DNA from: Bacteroidota bacterium | GTDB lineage: Bacteria > Bacteroidota > Bacteroidia > Flavobacteriales > Flavobacteriaceae | Assembly: GCA_027593245.1 (NCBI GenBank) | Contig: JAQCJC010000003.1 | Location: 1 to 55,597, forward strand | Direction of reading: 5' to 3' | DNA length: 55,597 bases | Shown here: one piece after another, positions 29,262-39,106 of the stretch | How positions within the stretch are numbered: the stretch's first letter is position 1 | Layout of the letters: the number at the start of each line of letters is the position of its first letter | The notes under the pieces: generated by a model | What the model was told of the DNA's origin: nothing | Databases searched by the model: none | Seen by the model: only the letters and a program-made list of their open reading frames with translations | Program-made: the position numbers and the translations under genes

Positions 29262-30266
29262 CTAAGGCACCTCTATTACATTTACAATTTTGTGTACAAT
29301 ATCTTCGGAGGTTATGTTTTCAGCCTCTGCTTCGTAGGTGATTCCAATTCGATGGCGAAGAACATCCAAGACAACTGCACGGACATCCTCTGGGATGACA
29401 TAGCCGCGGCGTTTGATGAAGGCGTAGCATTTTGCTGCAGTCGCTAGGTTAATACTTCCCCTTGGCGATGCCCCAAATGATATGAGCGGTTTTAGCTCTG
29501 CTAAATTGTAGCGTTCAGGGTAGCGCGTTGCAAAAATGATATCAAGAATATATTTTTCAATTTTTTCATCCATATAAACCTCGCGTGCTGCTTTTTGTGC
29601 ATCTAGGATTTGCTTGACACTTACTACGGGTTTGATTTTTTCGAATATCCCTTTCAAGTTCGCACGCACAATTAGTTGTTCGTCCTCAAGCCTTGGGTAA
29701 TCGATTACAGTTTTTAGCATAAAACGGTCCACTTGCGCTTCAGGGAGCGGATATGTTCCTTCTTGTTCGACCGGGTTCTGAGTTGCCATGACTAAGAAAG
29801 GTTTTTTTAAAATGAAAGTTTCATCGCCAATTGTCACTTGCTTTTCTTGCATAGCCTCTAGAAGTGCTGACTGTACTTTTGCCGGTGCGCGGTTGATCTC
29901 ATCCGCAAGGACAAAATTAGCAAATATTGGCCCTTTTTTTATATTAAACTCATTTGCTTTTATGTTGTAAATGAGCGTACCGACAACATCAGCAGGAAGG
30001 AGGTCTGGGGTAAACTGTATTCTGCTAAAACTACCAGAAACCGCTTGTGACAAGGTGTTTATTGCAAGTGTTTTCGCTAAACCAGGCACACCTTCTAATA
30101 AAATATGACCTTGACCTAAAAGGCCTATCAGAAGGCGCTCTATCATGTGCTTTTGACCAACAATGACCTTATTTATTTCTAAAGTAAGCAAATCAATAAA
30201 CGCACTTTGCTTTTCAATTTTTTCGTTTATTGATTTGATATCTACTGTTTGACTGTTTTCTTCCAT
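29262..30266 (-). CDS. MoxR family AAA+ ATPase
   Basis: HILLEGVPGLAKTLAINTL, FVLADEINRAPAKVQSALLEAMQE, MATQNPVEQEGTYPLPEAQ. Confidence 0.95.
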   Translation of the reverse strand: MEENSQTVDIKSINEKIEKQSAFIDLLTLEINKVIVGQKHMIERLLIGLLGQGHILLEGVPGLAKTLAINTLSQAVSGSFSRIQFTPDLLPADVVGTLIYNIKANEFNIKKGPIFANFVLADEINRAPAKVQSALLEAMQEKQVTIGDETFILKKPFLVMATQNPVEQEGTYPLPEAQVDRFMLKTVIDYPRLEDEQLIVRANLKGIFEKIKPVVSVKQILDAQKAAREVYMDEKIEKYILDIIFATRYPERYNLAELKPLISFGASPRGSINLATAAKCYAFIKRRGYVIPEDVRAVVLDVLRHRIGITYEAEAENITSEDIVHKIVNVIEVP

Positions 30267-30458
30267 TCTTCGGGATCTATTATATTGTTTTCTTCTTTTG
30301 CAAGGTGTTAAATTATTTTTCTTAGTTCTGTTAAGAATTGGTTAAAAATAAAGATTTTTTTGTGAGCTGAATAGGCTTTTATTTTTTAATTTTAATAGCA
30401 TTAAGCAAAGGACTTGACACAAAAAAAGCACTTATAGAAAAGATAAAATTTCATTCTA

Positions 30459-31598
30459 ATGATTAATAAACGCTTACTTATCAAAAATTTACTAGCTCAC
30501 AATGATGAGAACAGTTTTTACGATAAAAAGCGCCAGATAAACATTGGGGAAAAAGAAGGAAAAGCAAAATTCTTGAAACATATTTGCGCACTATCCAACT
30601 CCAACCCTAACAACAATTCTTATATTATTATTGGAATAGAAGACCCAACAAATGAGATTATTGGAGTAGAGTTTTTTGACGATAGCAAAATCCAGAACCT
30701 AATCAACGCTTACCTTGAATACCCGCCAATCATACAGTATGAAAATGTTTCTTTCCCACATCTTTCGGATGATAAAGTTGTTGGCTTAGTTACCATCAGA
30801 CCAAAAAACACGCGCAAAATCACAGCCTTGCGAAAGAATATTTGGAAATACTACGGCGGCTCTATTTTTTTTAGAGATGGGAGTATGAGCATGCCGAAAG
30901 TTTTCGATATTGAGCTTAGAGATGTAAACTCCAAAATTGTAGCATCCATAGAGCAACACGCCCAAAATAACATTCAATATACGCTAGATGGGGTGTTTGA
31001 CTTTTTGAATAACAGAAAGGATTATCACCCCACATACCGGGTTTTCAAGGAGTATTTCGTGATGTGTTGGTCTGGTCAAAAGAAAAATGTAAGAAACCAA
31101 ACTTTTTATTCAAGAGTTGATATAGCGCTCATTAACGAACAGGTTCGGCTATTTTACTCTACTTTAGATGAGGTTGAAATTAATTATGACGCTGATTGCT
31201 TTAAAATTATAGAGTATGTAAATCTAGGGCTCAATGGCCAAGATAAATATCTAAAATTAGAGCAGACATGTATTGAGTTTTCAGATAACGCACAGTACAG
31301 CATTGAAACTAAGTTGTTGTTTCAGCCGCCTATTTATGACAAGAAAATATTACATCATGTTTTTAATACAAACAATGCTATAATTGAAAAATTAAAGACC
31401 CATCAAATCTTAACTGAAAGGGAGCAGCAAGATTTAAAAAATATCCCTATCACTTATTTGATTTGTCACTTTAATGGCTTTACACAAGCATTGAAGTTGT
31501 TGGAGTCTGCCAAACCACTTTTGACAAAGTATAGTCACGATTTACATAAATTGTACAAAGAAAGCCTGCGCTTACTTCGAAAAGTGAAGTACAACTAA
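30459..31598 (+). CDS. AlbA_2/divergent AAA-4-like putative DNA-binding protein
   Basis: KAKFLKHICALSNSNPNNNSYIIIGIEDPTNEIIGVEF resembles the AlbA_2 (Schlafen-like) core. Confidence 0.65.
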   Translation: MINKRLLIKNLLAHNDENSFYDKKRQINIGEKEGKAKFLKHICALSNSNPNNNSYIIIGIEDPTNEIIGVEFFDDSKIQNLINAYLEYPPIIQYENVSFPHLSDDKVVGLVTIRPKNTRKITALRKNIWKYYGGSIFFRDGSMSMPKVFDIELRDVNSKIVASIEQHAQNNIQYTLDGVFDFLNNRKDYHPTYRVFKEYFVMCWSGQKKNVRNQTFYSRVDIALINEQVRLFYSTLDEVEINYDADCFKIIEYVNLGLNGQDKYLKLEQTCIEFSDNAQYSIETKLLFQPPIYDKKILHHVFNTNNAIIEKLKTHQILTEREQQDLKNIPITYLICHFNGFTQALKLLESAKPLLTKYSHDLHKLYKESLRLLRKVKYN

Positions 31599-31633
31599 AA
31601 ATGCAACTTTTTTCCGGCTAATGTTTGTTTTGC

Positions 31634-32128
31634 TTACCGGCCTGCATCAAGTTTGTCTTGCCATTGACGCAGCTCTTGCCACTTTCCCTCATAAGCCATG
31701 CGGGCTTGCTTAGGCCATGTCTTTGGGTTGTGGATTCTGTAAGCCTCTCCTGCTTTATCCAAAATGTACTGACATTTTTCGACACTACAGTTGGCAAGTG
31801 ACTTCCAGGTTTTAATATTATAATTATGAAAAAGATGTTGAATTTTTGGACCAATACCCTCAATTACCTTGAGGGCGTTTTCTTTTACCGTTCTATTATA
31901 AGCCTGTTTTGCTAGTGCTGCATTAAATTGCGGCATTTTAGCCCCTGTTAAATGCTCTTGAGCTGTATTTTTAAAGTCGCTTTGTTCGATAGTTAAGCTG
32001 TTGTGTTGTTCTGCCCCGCATAGAGTACTGTAGTCCCTCTTTTTGCAGTTGAGGCACCCTAATAGGAACCCAAAAAACGCAGACAACAAGCAGCCCACAC
32101 CAAGGTGTATTAATAGACAATTACTCAT
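31634..32128 (-). CDS. Membrane-anchored helix-hairpin-helix protein
   Basis: N-terminal hydrophobic segment; VIEGIGPKIQHLFHNYNIKTWKSLANCS HhH-like motif. Confidence 0.7.
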   Translation of the reverse strand: MSNCLLIHLGVGCLLSAFFGFLLGCLNCKKRDYSTLCGAEQHNSLTIEQSDFKNTAQEHLTGAKMPQFNAALAKQAYNRTVKENALKVIEGIGPKIQHLFHNYNIKTWKSLANCSVEKCQYILDKAGEAYRIHNPKTWPKQARMAYEGKWQELRQWQDKLDAGR

Positions 32129-32134
32129 GAGTAT

Positions 32135-33028
32135 TTAATTAATTATTACTTCTGTTCTTCTATTTAGCGCTCTTCCTTCATCTGTTTTATTCACTGCGAT
32201 AGGCTTTAATGGGCCATGAGAAGTTGTCTTTATTTTTTCAGGATTAACGTTATATTTCATTAGGGTTCTTTTTGTAAATTCAGCCCTACTTTTTCCTAGA
32301 AGCCGGGGGTCTCTTTTGTGTTCAATGCTGTCGGTGTGGCCAACTATGACGCACTGCACGTTTTTTGACTTATTAAGGAATTTTGCGAGGCTTTTTAATT
32401 TCTTTTTTTGGTTTGTGTTTAAGACTGCATTTGGCATTTTAGCCTTAAAGTTAATCAGTACTGGTTCTGCAATGATTTTTGATTTGACTTCTTCTAACTT
32501 TAGCAATAGCTCATTTGAAGTTTCAACTTTTAGCGCATAATACCCCGTCAAAACATCTTTTTCGTCTTGTCTTTTTTCAATTTTATTGTTACTTATGATA
32601 ATTTGGTCTTTTGGAAGCCCTTGGTTCACCAGAAATTTTTTAATTTCATTTGCGCGCGCAATACTAAGATTATCAAAATTAGATAAATTATCTTCGCTTT
32701 TTCTGTAAAGCCCGGTGATGCTTAGTCTTTGGGATTTTCGCTCCTTCAAGTGCAAAATCATTTCATTTACACACGACAACAAATTATCTGAAATAGGTTG
32801 CATAAGCGCATAACCAGATGTCATAAAACGAAAGTTGTCATTGCTTTGAATGAGGGTATATCCGTCATCAAAAATAAAAGGCATAGAATTGTTGTCTTGT
32901 TTTTGCCCTTTAGCTATAACAGCGGGCTTGGTTGTCTCATCTGTATGTGCACACAATGAAATGTGTAGAAAGGATCCAATAATTAGAGAGGCTAAGACCC
33001 CAAACAAATAGGCTATTTTTTTAGACAT
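32135..33028 (-). CDS. OmpA family protein with two OmpA-like segments
   Basis: C-terminal VIVGHTDSIEHKRDPRLLGKSRAEFTKRTLM...GRALNRRTEVIIN; upstream degenerate copy LSITGLYRKSEDN...LSIARANEIKKFLVNQGLPKDQI. Confidence 0.88.
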   Translation of the reverse strand: MSKKIAYLFGVLASLIIGSFLHISLCAHTDETTKPAVIAKGQKQDNNSMPFIFDDGYTLIQSNDNFRFMTSGYALMQPISDNLLSCVNEMILHLKERKSQRLSITGLYRKSEDNLSNFDNLSIARANEIKKFLVNQGLPKDQIIISNNKIEKRQDEKDVLTGYYALKVETSNELLLKLEEVKSKIIAEPVLINFKAKMPNAVLNTNQKKKLKSLAKFLNKSKNVQCVIVGHTDSIEHKRDPRLLGKSRAEFTKRTLMKYNVNPEKIKTTSHGPLKPIAVNKTDEGRALNRRTEVIIN

Positions 33029-33096
33029 AAGGCATTATTTTAAAATATAATGAGGGTAAAACTTACCCGACGCTCATTTAGACATTAAAAACAAAG

Positions 33097-33127
33097 AAAA
33101 AGTCACATATTTATGTGACTTTTTTTT
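33097..33127 (-). terminator. Intrinsic terminator (AGTCACATA-TT-TATGTGACT with A/T tracts)
   Basis: 9-bp perfect stem just downstream of the minus-strand ALDH gene. Confidence 0.8.
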
Positions 33128-33153
33128 GTTTTTAGTAAGAGGAGGTGAAAAGC

Positions 33154-34698
33154 TTACAAATCAAATTTAATACCTTGCGCTAGCGGTAAATCGCTAGTGT
33201 AGTTAATAGTATTGGTTTGTCTCCTCATGTATATTTTCCACGCATCGCTTCCAGACTCTCTACCTCCACCAGTGTCTTTTTCACCGCCAAAGGCACCTCC
33301 AATTTCAGCCCCCGAGGTTCCTATGTTTACATTTGCTATTCCGCAATCACTTCCTGATTGAGACAGGAAAAACTCCGCCTCACGCAGATTATTTGTCATG
33401 ATAGCCGATGATAATCCTTGGGCTACATTGTTTTGTAATTCAACAGCATTTTGAACCCCCCCAGAATACTTTAAAAGATACAGAACTGGAGCAAAGGTCT
33501 CGTGCTGTACAATTTTAAAACTGTTATTTGCTTCAGCTATAGCAGGCTTAACATAACATCCGCTTTCGTATCCTGCACCACTCAAAACCCCGCCCTCGAC
33601 AATAATCTTCCCGCCTTCAGCGACAACATCCTTTAGTGCTTTTTGGTAATTTTCAACTGCACCTTTGTCAATTAATGGCCCTACATGATTGTTTTGGTCC
33701 AAAGGATTACCAATACGCAATTGTTTATAAGCTTGTAAAATGGCCATCTTTACAGTATCGTAAACATCCTCATGAACAATCAAACGGCGCGTAGATGTAC
33801 AGCGTTGGCCAGCAGTGCCAACTGCCCCAAAGACTGCCCCAATCACAGTCATTTTTATATCAGCATCAGGGGTTACTATGATAGCGTTATTACCCCCGAG
33901 TTCTAAGAGTGATTTCCCAAGGCGCTCTCCAACTGTTTTTGCAACAATTCTTCCCATTCTAGTTGATCCAGTAGCGGAAACTAATGGGACTCGCTTATCC
34001 TTTGTTAGGAACTCACCAACGGAATAATCTCCATTAATTAAGCACGAAATACCTTCAGGTAAGTTGTTTTCAGCAAACACGGCTGCAGCAATTTTTTGAC
34101 AAGCAACTCCGCAAAGAGGCGTTTTTTCTGAGGGCTTCCACACACAAACGTCGCCACAAATCCATGCAAGTGCGGTATTCCAAGCCCATACAGCAACAGG
34201 GAAGTTAAAGGCCGAGATAATCCCTACAATTCCCAGTGGATGGTACTGCTCATACATCCGGTGTCCTGGGCGCTCAGAATGCATAGTTAATCCATGTAAT
34301 TGCCGTGATAAACCCACTGCAAAGTCACAGATGTCTATCATTTCTTGAACCTCGCCTAGGCCTTCTTGAAGGCTTTTACCCATTTCGTAGGAAACTAACT
34401 CGCCTAATGGTTTTTTTAAAACCCTTAACCGCTCGCCAAATTGCCGAACAATCTCTCCGCGTTGTGGCGCAGGCAATGTACGCCAAGATTTAAAAGCAGT
34501 GCTTGCGCTGCTCATGATCATTTCATATTGTTCTGGGCTCGTTATAGATACAGTGCCGATCTGGCTGCCGTCCACCGGCGAAACAGATGAGATAGATTTT
34601 GTAGAAGCAAACCATTTATTTCCAGTTGAAGAACCTGAATTATGCTCTTCAATTCCTAATGATTTGAGCGTTTCTTTAATAGTTATTGTTTCTGACAT
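33154..34698 (-). CDS. Aldehyde dehydrogenase family protein (ALDH7/aminoadipate-semialdehyde dehydrogenase-like)
   Basis: ISAFNFPVAVWAWNTALA, LELGGNNAIIV, FGAVGTAGQRCTSTRRLIVHE. Confidence 0.9.
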   Translation of the reverse strand: MSETITIKETLKSLGIEEHNSGSSTGNKWFASTKSISSVSPVDGSQIGTVSITSPEQYEMIMSSASTAFKSWRTLPAPQRGEIVRQFGERLRVLKKPLGELVSYEMGKSLQEGLGEVQEMIDICDFAVGLSRQLHGLTMHSERPGHRMYEQYHPLGIVGIISAFNFPVAVWAWNTALAWICGDVCVWKPSEKTPLCGVACQKIAAAVFAENNLPEGISCLINGDYSVGEFLTKDKRVPLVSATGSTRMGRIVAKTVGERLGKSLLELGGNNAIIVTPDADIKMTVIGAVFGAVGTAGQRCTSTRRLIVHEDVYDTVKMAILQAYKQLRIGNPLDQNNHVGPLIDKGAVENYQKALKDVVAEGGKIIVEGGVLSGAGYESGCYVKPAIAEANNSFKIVQHETFAPVLYLLKYSGGVQNAVELQNNVAQGLSSAIMTNNLREAEFFLSQSGSDCGIANVNIGTSGAEIGGAFGGEKDTGGGRESGSDAWKIYMRRQTNTINYTSDLPLAQGIKFDL

Positions 34699-34743
34699 GT
34701 TTTTTTGTTTTTTACTATTGTAATTTACTCAGAGTAGACTCAC

Positions 34744-35211
34744 CTACCACCGCCTAAAAGGATTTTGGCTCAATTGGCTATTGTAATATTTCTTTTTCCC
34801 AGTGACCTCTTTACCCAACCACTCTGGACATTTAAAGTCCTCATTTTCATTAGCAAGCTCAACCTCTGCTACAATTAATCCATGGTTGTCATCTAAAAAC
34901 TCATCTACTTCAAAAAGATGATTCTCATATTGAACATAGTGTCTTATTTTGTTGATGACGCCATCGAGACACATAGTAATTAAATGCTGTGCTTCTTTTA
35001 CCTGGATGCTTTTTTCCCACTCAAAGCGAGAAGCGCCACTTTTTGATGCCTCTCCTTTTACTGTTATAAACGCTTGTTCACCGCTAATTCGAATTCGCAC
35101 TGTGCGCTTAGGGTCTTTGGACAAATAACCTTGGGTCATTTTTAAGGCCCTAATGGCTTCATGTTTAAAGTTGTCATTTTCGACTAAAAATTTACGCTCG
35201 ATTTCTATCAC
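34744..35211 (-). CDS. CYTH domain protein
   Basis: MIEIERKFLVEN start, RTVRIRISGEQAFITVKG, FEVDEFLDDNHGLIVAEVEL. Confidence 0.92.
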   Translation of the reverse strand: MIEIERKFLVENDNFKHEAIRALKMTQGYLSKDPKRTVRIRISGEQAFITVKGEASKSGASRFEWEKSIQVKEAQHLITMCLDGVINKIRHYVQYENHLFEVDEFLDDNHGLIVAEVELANENEDFKCPEWLGKEVTGKKKYYNSQLSQNPFRRW

Positions 35212-35252
35212 AAATAAAATTATGTATGGATTAGAAGCATTAAATTTACACT

Positions 35253-36350
35253 ATGTTTAGCGATTTACCAATTCGAAAGATTATTCATGTGGACATGGAC
35301 GCTTTTTATGCTTCTGTAGAGCAAATGGATAATCCAGCTTTGAAAGGGCAGCCCATAGCTGTCGGTGGGAGAAAAGCGCGCGGGGTAGTTAGCGCTGCAA
35401 GCTATGAAGCGCGAACATTTGGTGTTCGCAGCGCAATGTCCGGTACTTTGGCGGCAAAGCTTTGTCCTAAATTGGTGTTTGTCTCTCCTCGGTTCGATCG
35501 TTATAAAGAAATATCAAATAAAATTCGCGCTATATTTTTTGAATACTCAGACCTTGTGGAACCCCTTTCTCTTGATGAAGCCTATATTGACGTCACAGAA
35601 AACAAAAAAGGTATACAAAGCGCTACGCGAATAGCATATAAAATAAGAGAACAAATTAAAACACAGGTTGGACTTAGTGCATCTGCAGGGATTTCGATTA
35701 ATAAATTTATTGCTAAAGTTGCAAGTGATTACAACAAGCCCAACGGCCAAAAAACAGTACCTCCGGAAGAAGTTTTAACTTTTTTAGAGGCCCTTGATAT
35801 TAGAAAATTCCATGGCATTGGAAAGGTCACTGCTCATAAAATGTATGAGTTAGGCATCTTTACAGGGCTGGATTTGAAGAATAAATCCCAACCGTTTTTA
35901 ACGGAGCACTTTGGTAAATCCGGCGCATATTATTTCAATGTTGTTAGGGGTATTCACTTGAGCTCTGTAAAGCCAAACCGAGTCCGAAAGTCTTTAGCGG
36001 CCGAGCGCACTTTTTCAAATAACCTATCGAGCGCACTTTTTATTCTTGAAAAGTTAAACCATATTGCTCAGGAAGTCTCAGGGCGTTTACAGCGGCTAAA
36101 CATTGCAGGAAAGACCATTACTTTGAAAATCAAATACAGCGATTTTAAGCTTCAAACAAGAAGCAAAACACTGACTTACTTTATAAGCACGACAGATGTT
36201 ATATTTGAACACGCTAAGGAGTTGCTTTTTCAAGAAGGACTTCAAAACTCTGTTCGACTTGTGGGAATTTCCATCTCAAACCTAAACAGCAACATAAAAA
36301 AGCATGTTGCGTCAGAAGACGTCACGGTGCAGCTGAAGTTTGAATTTTAA
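35253..36350 (+). CDS. dinB: DNA polymerase IV (Y family)
   Basis: IIHVDMDAFYASVEQMDNP, EPLSLDEAYIDVT, SAGISINKFIAKVASDYNKPNGQ. Confidence 0.96.
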   Translation: MFSDLPIRKIIHVDMDAFYASVEQMDNPALKGQPIAVGGRKARGVVSAASYEARTFGVRSAMSGTLAAKLCPKLVFVSPRFDRYKEISNKIRAIFFEYSDLVEPLSLDEAYIDVTENKKGIQSATRIAYKIREQIKTQVGLSASAGISINKFIAKVASDYNKPNGQKTVPPEEVLTFLEALDIRKFHGIGKVTAHKMYELGIFTGLDLKNKSQPFLTEHFGKSGAYYFNVVRGIHLSSVKPNRVRKSLAAERTFSNNLSSALFILEKLNHIAQEVSGRLQRLNIAGKTITLKIKYSDFKLQTRSKTLTYFISTTDVIFEHAKELLFQEGLQNSVRLVGISISNLNSNIKKHVASEDVTVQLKFEF

Positions 36351-37783
36351 GCTTTGATCTCAGTAACACGCATTGTATTTACCATACCCTTCTCTTGAAT
36401 AGGCATTGCCGCTAGGCTTATTACCATGTCTCCCTCTTCCAAATAACCTTTTTCCAAGGCAATTTTATTAACATCTACAACAGTTTGGTCTGTGGACACA
36501 AATTTGTCGTAATAAAACGCACGGACACCCCAGAGTAAATTAAGCTGTGAGATGATTCTCTTATTAGATGAAAATGCTAGAATATGCGCTTTTGGCCGCC
36601 ATGCCGATATTTGGAAGGCGGTATAGCCACTGTTTGTTAAGGTGGTTATGCCTCGTGCGTTAATTTCATTGGCCATATTGGCAGCATGGAAACATATAGA
36701 CTTTGTAATGTAGCGCTTTGTTTTAATGTGAGGGTGCTTTTGGGGCACATGAATAAGCTCTGAGTTTTCGACCGACTTGATAATGTCTGACACTTTTTGA
36801 ATCACTTGAACAGGGTATTGCCCGACAGATGTTTCACCAGATAACATCACAGCATCAGCACCATCCATCACTGAATTTGCTACATCATTGACTTCTGCTC
36901 TAGTGGGTGTTAAGCTTGTGATCATAGACTCCATCATTTGAGTGGCTATGATTACGGGAATACGCGCGCTTTTTGCCTTGAGCACCAATTGTTTTTGAAT
37001 CAAAGGCACCTCATGGGCTGGGATTTCAACGCCGAGATCCCCTCGAGCAACCATCAAGCCATCGCAATAAGCGACAATTTTATCAATGTTTTTGACGGCC
37101 TCTGGCTTTTCTATTTTTGCGATAATGGGGATTTTATAACTGCTGTGTTTAGAAACAATGGCCTCAAGCTCCATTAAATCTTCAGCGTTGCGCACAAACG
37201 ACAGTGCAATCCAATCTACCTCTTGTTCAATAGCAAAAAGAGCATCTTCTTTATCTTTTTCTGTCAGCGCTGGCTGTGAAATATTAGTGTTAGGAAGATT
37301 AACGCCTTTTTTGGACTTCAAGGGGCCGCCCTGAATTACCTTAGCTTTAACTTCATCTTTTTGATTTGTTGAGACAACTTCAAAGATTAGCTTCCCGTCA
37401 TCTAGCAAGATGTGCTCGCCTGGCTTAGTGTCTAAAGGAAAACGGTCGTACGTCATGTAGACACGATCCTTTGTTCCCTCGAAGCGGGTGCCTGTTGCGA
37501 AAATAATTTCTTCTCCTGGCGCTACAACAACATCGTCTTTCATTACGCCAACCCTCAGCTTGGGACCTTGAAGATCTGCTAAAACAGAGGCGTTGTATCC
37601 GTGCTCTTCGTTAATTTCACGAATATATTGAACACGCTTTTTTACATCGTCGTAGTCTGCATGTGAGAAGTTTATTCTAAAGACATTTACGCCAGTAGCG
37701 ACCATTTTTAAGAGCATTTCTTTTGAATCTATGGCCGGCCCTAAAGTGGCAACAATCTTGGTCTTTTTTCTTTTGTATGACAT
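36347..37783 (-). CDS. pyk: Pyruvate kinase
   Basis: TKIVATLGPA, IIAKIEKPEAVKNID, MVARGDLGVEI, IIATQMMESMI. Confidence 0.97.
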   Translation of the reverse strand: MSYKRKKTKIVATLGPAIDSKEMLLKMVATGVNVFRINFSHADYDDVKKRVQYIREINEEHGYNASVLADLQGPKLRVGVMKDDVVVAPGEEIIFATGTRFEGTKDRVYMTYDRFPLDTKPGEHILLDDGKLIFEVVSTNQKDEVKAKVIQGGPLKSKKGVNLPNTNISQPALTEKDKEDALFAIEQEVDWIALSFVRNAEDLMELEAIVSKHSSYKIPIIAKIEKPEAVKNIDKIVAYCDGLMVARGDLGVEIPAHEVPLIQKQLVLKAKSARIPVIIATQMMESMITSLTPTRAEVNDVANSVMDGADAVMLSGETSVGQYPVQVIQKVSDIIKSVENSELIHVPQKHPHIKTKRYITKSICFHAANMANEINARGITTLTNSGYTAFQISAWRPKAHILAFSSNKRIISQLNLLWGVRAFYYDKFVSTDQTVVDVNKIALEKGYLEEGDMVISLAAMPIQEKGMVNTMRVTEIKA

Positions 37784-38256
37784 TAATTCAGTATTAAGTA
37801 ATCTTTTGATTTTAGTTCCTCGACATCTAGTGCGTAAGCCATACTAATTGCCGAAATTTTTTGCAATTCTAATGCGGTTTCGTCTGCTTCTTTGTTTCCT
37901 CCACTAATTTTTAAAAAATAATTTACCGAAGAATGTTCGTCGAGCAGATGGTAAGTAGTCCAGTTTTTTTCTGAACGGTCTGCAAACAAGCCTTGATTGA
38001 TTGAATTATTTTCTAAAAGACAGCTGTTTTTAATTAAATTCCAAGTCGTTTTTAAATTAGCATTTTCCCATTCAAACAAGGAAAATGAAGCTTTGTTGTC
38101 GTTAAAGTCAATATCTTCTTTTGTGCGTTTTAAATTTGTGTTTAAAGCGCAGTTTATATGAAAGGCAAGGCGGTAATCTTCTAGGTCGCAGTGGATGGCA
38201 AAAAGCGAATAATCAGCATCTACAAAATCGTCCAAAACAAGTTTATGTACTGCCAT
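37783..38256 (-). CDS. IPExxxVDY family protein
   Basis: Position between rnc and pyk; segment HLLDEHSSVNYFLKISG fits a degenerate form of the family motif. Confidence 0.75.
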   Translation of the reverse strand: MAVHKLVLDDFVDADYSLFAIHCDLEDYRLAFHINCALNTNLKRTKEDIDFNDNKASFSLFEWENANLKTTWNLIKNSCLLENNSINQGLFADRSEKNWTTYHLLDEHSSVNYFLKISGGNKEADETALELQKISAISMAYALDVEELKSKDYLILN

Positions 38257-38368
38257 AATTTAATTCAAAAACATTGGTGTAAATATAAAGATAAAAGCGC
38301 AAACAGAAGATACTTCCATATTGCCATAGTTTTAAATTATTACGAAAACGATGTAGTGAGTTCCCCAA

Positions 38369-39103
38369 CTACAATTGTATTTTATCCTGAAGCGCAAAAT
38401 ACCCCCTTTGACTTACCTTTTCTTCCGCTTTTTTTCGCGAAGTAGCACGTGCCTTGGCTATCACTTTACCATCAATTTTCAAAAGTACTGAAAAGTGTTT
38501 TATTTCGTCAACACCCTCGTCTTGACATCGGTCGTAATAAATTTTCTTTTTTTCTTTTTGACACCATTCAACCATAAGGCTTTTGTAACTAATGACTTTG
38601 CCCTCGAGCTGATCAAGGTCTACATGAGGGTCGATGACGCTGTCAAAAATAAATCGTTCACTTGCGCTGTAACCGCGATCTAAAAACACTGCTCCAACAA
38701 GCGCTTCAAACAAGTTGCCGTGAATATTGTCCCCAAATTTATTATGGTCTAATTTGGAGTCTAATAAGGAGATTAAGTTTAAGCTTTTCCCGATTTTATT
38801 TAAATGCGAACGGCTTACAATTTTTGAACGCATTTTTGTTAAATAACCTTCATTGGCGTCCAAAATAGAAATATATAGATAGTGAGCAATAACCGCTCCT
38901 AATATAGCATCGCCTACGAACTCTAATCGCTCGTAATTAAAAGGGTTCCCTTCCTCGTCTTTTTTATTGGTAGAACGGTGGGTAAAAGCTCTATCGTAGT
39001 AATGTGTTTTTTTTGGCTTGAACCCTAAAATAGGTTCAAGGGCAGTACTGAGTTTGTTGTTTGTTTTATGGCCTAACTTTAATATATTTTGAATATAGTT
39101 CAA
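38369..39103 (-). CDS. rnc: Ribonuclease III
   Basis: NYERLEFVGDAILGAVI, GNLFEALVGAVFLDRGY, C-terminal dsRBD. Confidence 0.96.
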   Translation of the reverse strand: MNYIQNILKLGHKTNNKLSTALEPILGFKPKKTHYYDRAFTHRSTNKKDEEGNPFNYERLEFVGDAILGAVIAHYLYISILDANEGYLTKMRSKIVSRSHLNKIGKSLNLISLLDSKLDHNKFGDNIHGNLFEALVGAVFLDRGYSASERFIFDSVIDPHVDLDQLEGKVISYKSLMVEWCQKEKKKIYYDRCQDEGVDEIKHFSVLLKIDGKVIAKARATSRKKAEEKVSQRGYFALQDKIQL

Positions 39104-39106
39104 AAT

